From Rhodococcus sp. (in: high G+C Gram-positive bacteria) (GTDB lineage: Bacteria; Actinomycetota; Actinomycetes; Mycobacteriales; Mycobacteriaceae), in assembly GCA_012514505.1 (NCBI GenBank), contig JAAZAD010000348.1:1-64000 (forward strand): a stretch of DNA of 64,000 bases. The letters are read 5' to 3'. Position numbers and translations under genes: made by a program. The notes below the pieces were generated by a model, which was given only the letters and a program-made list of their open reading frames with translations, did not search any database and was not told the origin of the DNA. Positions 23,201 to 35,200 of the stretch are shown here, in pieces; position 1 is the first letter of the stretch, and each line of letters starts with the position of its first letter.

Positions 23201-26200
23201 GACTGCGCCGTCGCGACGTACTGTTCGCGGACCTCACCCGTCAGGTTCGCGAGACCACGATGGGTCACGACGACACCCTTGGGCTTTCCCGTCGAACCGG
23301 ACGTGTAGATGAGGTAGGCCGGATGATCGACGGCCAGTGTCGCCACTCGGTCTTCGTCGGTGATCGCGGTGGCGGCCTGCTTCGCAACCTCGGTGTCGAG
23401 GGCCTCGCTACCGAGCACCAACCACGGAACCGTGGTGGGCAGCTTGGATTCGATGGACGGCACCGTCAGGCCGAGAACCGTTCCGGAGTCTTCGAGCATC
23501 TCGGTGACGCGCTCGAACGGCAACTTCGGGTCAATCGGCATGTAGGCGGCGCCGGACTTGGCGATAGCCCAGATCCCGACGATCGACTCGATGGACCGGG
23601 TTATCGCCAGTGCGACATAGTTCTCCGGGCCCACACCACGATCGATCAGGGTGCGCGCCAAGCGGTTCGACTGCTCGTCGAGTTCCCGGTAGCTGAGCTC
23701 ACGTCCTTCGAAGGAAACAGCAACAGCCTCGGGAGCGATGTCGACGCCCGAACGCAGCAACACCGGCAACGTCTGCGGGTCCACCGACTCGCGACCGCGG
23801 ACCGGCGCAAGTGCGGCCTTCTCCCCCGCATCGAGAATCTCGATGTCTCCGACGACGCGCGTCGGATCGGCGACGATGGCGCGGAGGATACGTACGAACC
23901 GCTCGGCGAAGAGACGGACCGAATCCTCGGCGAACAGATCCGTGGCGTAGTTGAACGACGCGGAGATTCCGGCCGGAACGCCGTCCTCTCTGCGCTCGCC
24001 CACACTGAGCTGAAGATCGAACTTCGCAACATCCAAAGGCGTTTCGAGGACGGACACGTCCAGGCCCGGAAGCTCGAGACTGGTGCTGCCCGTGTCGTTG
24101 AACGCGAGTGCTACCTGGAACAACGGCTGATGCGCCGTCGACCGCGGAACGTCGAGAACCTCGACGAGACGCTCGAACGGCACCTCACCGTGTGCGAACG
24201 CACTCAGGTCACTCTCGCGGACGGCCGCGAGAAGATCGGTGAACGACTCGTCCGGTGTGACGTTGCTACGCAGCACGAGCGTGTTGACGAACATGCCGAC
24301 CATCTCGTCGACCTCGCGGACACCGCGACCTGCGATCGGCGTACCGATCGTCACGTCGGCGCTCGAGCTCAAACGCTCGAGCAGAACGGCGAATGCAGCG
24401 TGCACGACCATGAACATGCTGGCGTTGTTGCTACGTGCAACAGCAGCAAGGTCACGGTGCGTTTCGGCGTCGATGTCGAAGTCGATGGTCGCGCCGCGCA
24501 TGGACTGCACCGCGGGCCTCGTGAAGTCCGTCGGCAGTTCGAGCAGTTCGGGTACCCCGTCCAGGGCCTTCTTCCAGTGCTCGATCTGCTCTGCGGCCAG
24601 CGATTCCGGATCGGACTCGTCACCGAGTACCTGCCGCTGCCAGATCGCGAAGTCCGCATACTGCACCGACATCGGCTCCCAGTGCGGAGCGGTGCCGGCA
24701 GTGCGCGCAAGGTAGGCCGACATCATGTCCCGGAACAGCGGGGCCATCGATCCACCGTCAGCGCTGATGTGGTGCACCACGAGCACCAGCACATGATCGT
24801 TCTCGCCTGCACGCAGGAGCGCGACCCGGATCGGGACGTTCACACTGACGTCGAAGCCGCTGTTGGCCAGCCCGTACGCCCTGCTGTACATCTCGTCCTC
24901 GGAAACCGGTTCCGCAACCAGATCCGGGAGGACGTCCGAAGTCTCCCGCACGTCCTGGTACGGACCGTCCACCGATTCGGGGAACACCGTTCGCAGGGAT
25001 TCGTGACGTTCCATCACGTCGGCGAGCGCCGAGTGCATTGCGGCAACGTCCAACTCGCCGCGCAAGCGCACCGCCATCGGCAGGTTGTAGGCTGCCGACT
25101 CGGTGTCGAACTGGTTGATGAACCACATCCGAGACTGCGCCAACGACAGCGGGATACGGTCCGGACGCTGTCCGGCCACCAGCGGAATGCGCTCGCGCCC
25201 GCTGGTGTCCGACTGCTCTACGAGAGTGGCAACACCCTCGACGGTCGGATTCTCGAAGACACTCCGCACCGTCAGTTCGGTACCCAGCGCCAAGTCGAGC
25301 CGCGCCACGACACGGGTGGCGTTCAGCGAGTTTCCGCCGAGATCGAAGAACGAGTCGTCGACACCAACGCGGTCGACGCCCAACACCTCGGCGAACACGC
25401 CCGCGACGATCTCTTCGACCGGCGTGCGGGGTGCGACGTACTCGTGAGCCGCCTCGTCGAAGTTGGGCTCGGGCAGACGCTTACGGTCGATCTTGCCGTT
25501 GCCCGTCAACGGCATCTCGTCGAGCACGACGATCTGGTCCGGCACCATGTAGTCCGGCAGCTTCCGGTGCAGGGTCTCGAACACCGGTGCGGTGTCGAAT
25601 GCAGCTGCTGCGCCGGCCTCCGCAGTGGGCACGGCATAGGCAACGAGGTGCTGCCCTCGTTCACCCTCGTGCACCACCACGACGGTCTGCGCGACGTCCT
25701 GGTGCGCGAGGACCGCGAACTCGATCTCGCCGAGTTCGATACGCAGGCCGCGCAGCTTCACCTGGAAGTCGGTACGACCGAGGAAGTCGTAGTTCTTGTC
25801 GGAGCGGCGCCGCACCAGGTCACCGGTGCGGTACATCCGCGTTCCCGAGTCACCGAACGGATCGGCAACGAAGCGGGTGGACGTGAGACCGAACATGTTG
25901 CCGTAGCCACGTCCGACCGCGATACCGCCGACGTAGAGCTCACCTGTCATTCCGTCCGGAACTCGGCGCATGCGGGCGTCGAGCACATACAGCTGCACGT
26001 CCGCCACGGCCGGACCGATCGGCAGTCGCAGCTGATCGGATACGGCGTCCTCTGGCGCAATCACGTAAGACGTGACGATGTCGGAGGCTTCCGTGGGGCC
26101 GTAGTTGTTGAGGCAGAGCACACCTCGGTCGAGGAACTTCTTCAGCGGGGCAGCCTTGACGGCCTCGCCACCGACGGCGATCTTGCGGATCGAGGACAAC

Positions 26201-29200
26201 TCGTCCGCCGTCTCGAGTTCGACAAGCATCTCGAAAGCACCCGGCGCCATGTTGACGATGGTGAGCTGGTGCTCGGCGATCTGCCGCAGCATCGACTGAG
26301 GTTCGAATCCGGGCACCGCAAGGTGGATCGCGGTGCCGCGCGAGAGCGGTCCCCACACGTTCTTCTGGGTGAGGTCGAATCCCGGTGCCGAAGAGACGAG
26401 TGTGCTGTCGTCACTACCGAGATCCATCTCGTCCCGGTACCACGCCATCATGTTGGAGAAGCCGGCCATCGGAACGAACGCGGGCTTCGGACGTCCAGTG
26501 GACCCGGACGTGGTGATGACATAGGCCAGTCGCGCACCTGCGCCGGGCTCGGTCCAGCGGTTGTCCGGTCGTGAATCGTCCTGCTCGGCCAGTCGGGCCG
26601 CGGTGTCCGGCTCGTCGACGACGAGGACGTCCACGCCGATCTCGGCTGCGCCCTTCCAGCTGCTCGTCGCCACGACGGCCCGCGCCGCCGAATCGTCGAG
26701 CATGCCCGCAATGCGCTCGGTGGGGTGCTCCGGGTCGATCGGCGCGTATCCGGCCCCGACCTTCCACGTCGCCAGCATGCCGACGATCCAGGAGACGGAT
26801 CGCGGAACGACGAGGGCGACCACGTCGTCGGGACGCACGCCTCGTGCGATCAGCTCGTTGGCCAGTTGATTGGCCCGCTTGTCCAGCTCGCCTCGCGACA
26901 GAGTGAGTCCATCGCCTTCGAGTGCAAGTGCCTCGGGGTCGCTGTCGACCTGTTCGTTCCAGTCTGCGAGCAGATCGACCAGCAGCGCACCCGAGCCGAG
27001 TGCGGGCATGGAGCTGGCACCGGCAATGACACCGGCCAGCATCTCCGCGAACTGGTCCGCGAAGCCGTCACCGGAGGCGCCGTCCAGCAGCCCCGGCAAC
27101 AGGGTCGACAGCGCGACGGTGATCGCGGCCTCGGGTCCGACGCCCACGCCGGCGAGGGTCTTCGCGAGTTCGGTCGACTTCTCGTGCAGCTGCCGGTACG
27201 TGACGTCGTTGCCGTTGTGCGACAACGCGATTCCGTCCGGGTTCAGCGACGCGGCGGTATCGAGAAGATCCGGCAACGGCTGGGCCGCCAGCTCTTCGGT
27301 CCGTGCATGCGACGTCAGCGATGCCGGCGCGGACGCAACAACTCCGCCGAGTTCTTCTCGCTCGGTGTCGGAGAGGATGTCGATGTCTCCCACGGGTGCC
27401 GAGCTGTCTGCTGTCACTGCTTCGAGGATCAGCAGGAAGCGGTCCGCGAAGCTACGGACCGTCGCCTCGTCGAAGATGTCCGTGGCGTAGGTGAACACTG
27501 CCCGCGTGGGCCCGGCTTCCGCCGAACCCTGCTCGTCGATCGCCAGTGTCAGATCGAACTTGGCGAGGGTGAACTCCTCGTCGAGCGCTGTGACCACCAG
27601 ACCCGGCAGCTCGACACGCGCTTCCTCGTTGTTCTGGAACGTGAACATCACCTGGACCAGCGGGGCCGCCGTGGTCGAGCGTGAACCCGCCACAACCTCG
27701 ACGACGCGCTCGAAGGGGACGTCGGCATTGCCGAATGCGCCGAGATCGGTGTCACGTGCCCCGGCCAGCACCTCACGGAAGCTCGACGACTGCGGAACAC
27801 CGGTGCGCAGCACCAAAGTGTTCACGAACATGCCGACGAGGTTGTCGAGCGCCGCGTCACCGCGACCGCCGACCGGTGTCCCCACCGCAATGTCCTCGGT
27901 TCCGCTGAGCCGCGAAAGGAGTACCGCGAAGGCCGCGTGAACGACCATGTACAGGGTCGAGTTGGTGTCCTGCGCGATCGCGTTCAGGGAGTTCTTGAGC
28001 TCCGGCGACAACTCGAACTCGACTCGCGCACCGTCCGGTACACGACCGGGCGTCCGCTGCCGGTCGAGTGGAAGATCCAATACGTCGGGCAGCCCGTCGA
28101 GCGTCTGCTTCCAGTACTCCATCTGACGAGACGCCAGTGAATCGGGATCCTCGTCGGAACCGATGACCTCGCGCTCCCACACCGCGAAGTCGGCGAACTG
28201 AACCGGCAACGGCTCCCAGTTCGGTGCCGTGCCTGCAGTTCTGGCGCTGTACGCCACGATCAGATCGCGCGCGAGCGGCGCCATGGAGCCACCGTCGGCA
28301 CTGATGTGGTGAATGACGATGACGAGCACGTGGTCGTCTCGGTCCGCACCGAACAGTGCAGCCCGCACCGGCACGGTCTTGGTCACGTCGAAACCGGTCG
28401 TGGCGAACTCGAAGATTCGACGCTTCAGTTCCTCTTCGCCGTCGACCGGTACGACCGCCAGGTCGACGCCGGCCTCTTCGACACCGTGGACGACCTGGTA
28501 CGCGCCGTCCGGCGAACCCGGGAAGGTGGTGCGCAACACCTCATGTCGCTCCAGCACGTCGGCCAGAGCAGCCTGCAACGCGGAAACGTCCAGTTCACCC
28601 TCGAGACGTAGGGCCAACGGGATGTTGTACGAAGCAGATGCCGGGTCGAAGCGGTTGGCGAACCACATGCGCTGCTGTGCCAGCGACAGCGGAATTCGGT
28701 CCGGCCGCGGACGTGGCACGAGTGCCGGGCGGGCCTCGTTGCCGGTGCCGAGTTCGTCGACGCGGCGCGCAAGACCTGCCACCGTCGGCGCCTCGAACAG
28801 TTCCCGAACGCCGACCTGGCTTCCCAGCGCCGCGTTGAGTCGTGAAATCACTCGGGTGGCGACGAGCGAGTTGCCACCGAGATCGAAGAAGGCGTCATCC
28901 CGGCCGACCCGGTCCACGCCGAGAACCTCACCGAAGATCGAGGCCACTGTGCGCTCGGTGCCGGTTTCCGGCGCGCGGTACTCGCGCTCCTGAGAAACGA
29001 ACTCGGGCTCGGGCAGCCTGCGGCGATCGAGCTTGCCCACCGGGGTGAGCGGGATCGAGTCGAGCGGTACGACCGTCGCCGGGACCATGTAGTTCGGAAC
29101 GAACTCGCCGACGTGATCGAGGAGGGCGTTCACATCGAAAGCAGCACCCTCGGGGGGAAGAACGTAGGACACCAGCACCGAGTCACCTGCCGGCCCGTTC

Positions 29201-32200
29201 ACAACGGAGGTCGTGGCGAAGTCGACGTCGGAGTGCCGTGCGAGCACGGCGTCGATCTCGCCGAGTTCGATACGGAAGCCGCGGACCTTCACCTGCTGAT
29301 CGGAACGGCCGACGTATTCGACGGTCAGCTCACCGTTCTCGTCCTTGCGCCAGCGCACCACGTCACCGGTGCGGTACATGCGCGAGCCGTCGTCGCCGTG
29401 CGGGTTCGCCACGAAGCGGTCTGCGGTCAACCCGGTACGGCGGTGGTATCCGCGGGACAGACCGAGGCCCGACAGATACAGCTCACCTGCGATACCGACC
29501 GGAACCGGGCGCAGACGGTCGTCGAGAACCAACGCGCTGGTGCCGCGAATCGGTCCACCGATCGTGACGGGTCCGGCAGCGTCCATCGGATCGCTGATGT
29601 TGGTCATGATGGTGGTCTCGGTGGGACCGTAGCCGTTGAACAGCTTGCGGTTCGGCGCCCAGCGGGCCGCGAGCTCGCCCGGTACGGCCTCGCCACCGGC
29701 GACGACGTACTGGAAGTCGTCGAGACCGGTGGGATCCACGGAGGCCAGCGCCGACGGGGTGACGAAGCCGTGCGTGACGCGCTGCTCCCGCAAGAACTGC
29801 GCGAACTCGGGTCCGCCGTACACGTCGGTCGGTGCGATCACCATGGTTGCACCTGCGCCGAACGCGAGCAGCAGTTCGAGCACCGAAGCATCGAAGCTCG
29901 GTGACGCGAAGTGCAGTGTGCGGGATGCGGTGCTCACGTCGTAGCGGTCACGCTGTTCGGCCGCGAAGTTCGCGAGACCGCGGTGCGTGACCACAACGCC
30001 CTTCGGCTTGCCGGTCGTACCGGAGGTGTAGATGACGTAGGCGCTGTTGGACGGTTCGACGGCGGCACGGCGCTCGTCGTCCCGGACGGGTGTCGCCGGG
30101 TACTGGGCGCACGTCTTCTCGAACTCGTCGGAGTCGAGGACGAGCCATTCGACGTCGCCGGGAAGGCGGTCGATCTCGGCGCTCACGGAAAGTCCGAGTG
30201 CCACGCCCGAATCGGTGACCATGTGCTCGATACGGTCGCTCGGGTACTGCGGGTCGATCGGCACGTAGGCGCCGCCACTCTTGGTGACCGCCCAGATACC
30301 GAGGATCGACGAGATCGACCGCGTGATACCGAGGGCAACGAACGTCTCGGCGCTCACTCCCCTGTCGATCAGGACGCGCGCAATACGGTTCGAGCGCTCG
30401 TCGAGCTCCCGGTACGTAATGGTCGCGTCGCCGTCGACGACTGCGATGCCGTCGGGGTTCGCGGCCACTGCGGACGCCAGAATCGTCGGCAGCGTAACCG
30501 GGTCGACCCCGGCGATTCCGCGAACCGGGCTGAGAGCGGCCGTCTCCTCTGGATCGAGAATCGGGATGTCGCCCACAGCAATGTTCGTGGACTCCGCAAT
30601 GCTTTCGAGAATGCGGACGAACCTGTCGGCAAGGCCCTGCACCGTCTGCTCGTCGAAGATGTCCGTGGCGAAACCGAGAACGCCGTAGACACCCGTCGGT
30701 TCGCCCGAGTCGGACCAGGTCTCACTGAGATCCACGGTGAGGTCGAACTTGCTGAACTCCACGTCCACTGCACCGGGCGTGGCTTCGAGGCCCGAGAACT
30801 CCAGGGTCGGAACAGCGTTCACCTGGTGCGACAGAACCACCTGGAACAGCGGTGAGTGCGAGGTGGAGCGCGCCGGATCGATTTCCTCGACCAGCTGCTC
30901 GAACGGGACGTCGAGGTTGCTGAACGCCTGCAGATCGGTCTCCCGAACCTGCTCGAGCAGATCACCGAACGACGTGGACGACTCCACGAAGGTCCGCAAC
31001 ACGAGAGTGTTGACGAACATGCCGACGAGATCCTCGACGGCCTCGTCCCCGCGTCCCGCCACCGCAGTGCCGATCGCGATGTCGTCGGTGGAACTGACAC
31101 GCGCCAAAAGCACTGCCAGGGCGCCGTGCAGCACCATGAACACGGATACACCACGGTCCCGTGCCAGCGCACCGAGCTGCCTGTGCAGCGACTCGCCGAT
31201 TGTGAAGGTCACCGACCCACCGGCCATGGAGCGCACCGTGGGGCGCGGGCGGTCGACGGGAAGCGAGAGGACGTCCGGCAGACCCGCCAGCGTTTCCTTC
31301 CAGTATCCGACCTGCCGGGCTGCCAGCGAATCCGCATCCTCAGGGGTGCCGAGGACCTCACGCTGCCAGAGGGAGTAATCCGCGTACTGGACCGGCAGCT
31401 GCGGCCACTGCGGCGTCGTCTTCTCGACCCGCGCCGTGTACGCCATCATCACGTCGCGCGCCAACGGCAGAGTGGAGCCGCCGTCGGACGCGATGTGGTG
31501 CATGACCATCACGAGGACGTGCTCGGTCGCGTCGATCCGGAAGAGCTTGGTCCGCACAGGGATCGTGTCGGTGACGTCGAAACCGTTCGACGCGAACGCG
31601 AACAGTTCCTGCTGCAGGGTGGCTTCGGAAACGTCGACTGCCTCGACGTCGATCACAGCGTCGGACGCGGGCAGGATCAGCTGGTACGCGCCGTCCTTGC
31701 CCTCCGGGTACACGGTGCGCAGAGCCTCGTGGCGCTCGATCACGTCCGACAGGGCACCGCCAAGAGCGTCGACGTCCAGATCGCCGGACAGCCGCACTGT
31801 CAACGGAATGTTGTATGCCGGCGACGTGGGATCGAACCTGTTCAGGAACCACATGCGCTGCTGCGCAAGCGACAGCGGAGGTTCGGCAGGCCTGGTGCGC
31901 GGCACCAACGGCGGGCGGGGTGTGCCCTCTCCTCCGAGGCTCTCGACGAACGTCGCGAGTTCGGAGACCGTCGGAGCCTCGAACAGATCACGCATACCGA
32001 CAACTGCGCCGGTGGCTGCGGACACCCGTGCCGCTACGCGCGTAGCACTGAGCGAGTTTCCGCCCAGATCGAAGAACGACGAATGCACACTGACCCGATC
32101 GGAACCGATCACGTCAGCGAAGATCCCGGCGACGATCTCCTCGAGCGGCGTGCGCGGTCCGACGAACTCCACGGTGGACTCGGGGAAGACGGGTGCGGGC

Positions 32201-35200
32201 AGCGACTTGCGGTCGATCTTTCCGCTGGCGTTCAGCGGCATCTCGTCCAACACGGTCACCACGTCGGGGACCATGTGCGACGGGAGCGTCGAGCGCAGAT
32301 TCGACAGCAGAGCGTCCGTGTCGAGATCGGCGTCGGATGCGGCCGTCACGTACGCCGCCAGGCGTGCCTGCTCGTTCTCTCCGTGCACGACGACGATGGA
32401 TTGCAGCACGCGTGCATCCGAGGTGAGCGCGGATTCGATTTCACCGAGCTCCACGCGCAGACCACGAATCTTGACCTGGAAGTCACTGCGGCCCAGGAAG
32501 ATCAGTTCGCCGTCGGCGCGCTCCCGGACCAGGTCGCCGGTCCGGTAGATGCGTGCACCGTCGGAGAAGGGGCTGGCGACGAAGCGCGAAGCCGTCGTAC
32601 CGGTCATACCGCCGTATCCACGGCCGACGACGATTCCGCCGATGTACAGCTCACCCGTGACGCCCTGCGGCACCCGACGCAGACGTGCGTCCAGTACCTC
32701 GTATTCGACGCCGCCGAAGGCTGCACCGATCGGGATCAGGCCCTGCTCTGCGTCCGCGGACGAAAGATCGACCTCGTAGAAGGACGTCGTATCCGAGGTC
32801 TCGGTCGGACCATACGTATTGAGCATGCGGGTCTTCGAGCCGATCAACGGAGCGCATGCGGCGGGGCGAATCTGTTCGCCACCGAGAATCACGACGTCGA
32901 GGTTGGTCAGCACACCGTTGTCGTCGAGATCGGCCAAGACCTCGAAGGCACTCGGCGCCATGTTCGCCACGGCAACGTCGCCGGTGCCGATCTTCTCGAG
33001 AATTGGCATCGGATCGAATCCGGGCGTTGCCAGGTGCAGCACTCCGCCGTAGGCGATCGATCCCCAGATGTTCTTCTGAGTCAGGTCGAACAGCGGCGAA
33101 CTGGCAACGAGGACACCTGTCCCCTCGGTGAAGTCGAGTTCGCTGCGGTACCACTGGAACGTGTTGGACACGCCGCGCATCGGCACCATCGTCGGCTTCG
33201 GCCGGCCGGTCGATCCCGACGTGGAGATGACGTAGGCCAAGCGCTCGCCGGCACCCGGGGCCGCCCACGGATCGTCCGCGAAGTCGTTCGCCTCCAAGGA
33301 TTCCAGGTGCTCGATCGTGTCCGGCTCGTCGAGAACGAGGACGTCGAACGGTGCATCGGCCGCGTCGCTCCAGGCACTGGTGGTCACCACGGCGCGAGCT
33401 CCACTGGCTTCCACCAGACCGGTGATCCGATCGAGCGCCCAGGCCTGATCGAACGGGCTGTACGCCGCGCCGATCTTCCACGTGGCGAGCATGCCCACGA
33501 TCCAGTCGAGGGAACGCGGCACGACAAGCGCCACGACGTCGTCCGGCCGGACTCCGCGAGCCTGCAGCGCGCGGGCCAACTGGTTGGCGCGCCGATTCAG
33601 CTCACGGCGAGTGGTCGTGACACCGTCACTGACCACGACCGCGGCATTCGGATTCTTCTCGACCGTCTTCTGCCACAAGGAAACAGCGCGTGCGAGGGGC
33701 CGCACAGATTCGCTCGGCTCGTTCGAGGGCTCAGCCGCAGCCTCCGGTTCGAAGGCAGCCAGGTCGATGTCGCCCACGAGCCCGTGAGCGTCTTCGATGA
33801 CCTTGTCGAGGATGACCCCGAAACCGTCCTGACCGTCAGCGGTCGGCGGTGCCATCATGATCGTGGGCACCAGGCCGGAAAGCACGACGGAAACGATGGC
33901 GTCCTGGCTCATCCCGCGTTCCGACATCGGTCCCGACATCAGACGCAACCGCTCGTCGAACTCGCGGTAGGTCACCTGCATTCCGTCGTGTGCAACCGCG
34001 ACCGCCTCCGGTGCAACCTGGACGGCGGCAGCGAGCAGCGCAGGCAGCTCGCGGACGGTCATCGGACGACGGACTTCAGGTTTGCGCAACTTCGTTCTTT
34101 CACTATCGGTGAGAATGTCGATATCCCCGGCCGCAACCTGTGGATCGGCTGCGACGGCCTCGAGGATTCGGGTGAAGCGTTCCGCAATCCGGGCAACGGA
34201 TGACGAGTCGAACAGATCGGTCGCATAGGTGATTCGTCCCGACACCACGTTCGGGCGGCCGGACTCGTCGAACTGTTCGGTCAGTGTGAGGGTCAGGTCG
34301 TACTTGGCGCCCTCGTCCATGTCCTCGAGGACCTGAACCGTCAACCCTGGAAGCTCGAGGGTGCCGATGCGGTTGTTCTGGAACGACAACATGACCTGGA
34401 ACAGCGGCGAGTACGCAGACGACCTGCGGGTATTGCGCGCCTCGACCAAGCGCTCGAACGGAATGTCCGAGTTCTCGAATGCCGAAAGATCGCTCTCTCG
34501 AACGCGGCCGAGCAGGTCGACGAATGCCGCGCCGGGGTCCACCTCGGTGCGCAGCACCAAAGTGTTCACGAACATTCCGACCAGGTCGTCGAGCGCCTGA
34601 TCGCTGCGTGCTGCGAGCGGGGTGCCGATAGCGATATCGCCCGAATTGCTCAGGCGTGAAAGCAGCACTGCGAGGGCAGTGTGCGCGACCATGAACATCG
34701 ACGCACCGTGCTTCTTGGCCACCTCGTCGAGACGGCCGTAAACACCTGGATCGATTGCGAAATCGACGAAGTCTCCCCGCATCGATTGACGAGCAGGGCG
34801 AGGCCGGTCGGTCGGCAGTTCCAGGAGCTCGGGAATACCGGAGAGCTTGTCCATCCAGTACGAAACCTGCTTGGCAGACAGTGATTCCGCATCGGTGGGA
34901 TCACCGAGCACCTCACGCTGCCACAGCGCGAAGTCCGGGTACTGCACCGGCAACGGCGACCATGCCGGCGCCGTGCCCGCGCTGCGGGCGCCGTACGCGA
35001 CCATGACGTCACGCGCAAGCGGCGCGAGGGAAGCACCGTCGGCGATGATGTGGTGGACCACGAGCACGAGCAGGTACTCGGTCTCGCTGGTTGCGAAGAG
35101 TCGAATTCTCAGCGGCGGAGCCACCGTGACATCGAAGCCCTCGGTGGCGAACTCGATGAGCCGCGTGCGCAGTTCGTCCTCCGACACGCGCACCGGAGTG

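Noticed and set aside
21016-26574. 1852-aa + strand ORF opposite the NRPS (and similar ones at 10135-11820, 13555-16038, 17725-20472, 30856-34203, 36673-39090, 39205-41565, 41677-43701)
   Set aside because: Antisense shadow ORFs of a high-GC coding strand; translations are Arg/His/Val/Asp-rich without domains and lie wholly within the clear NRPS reading frame.
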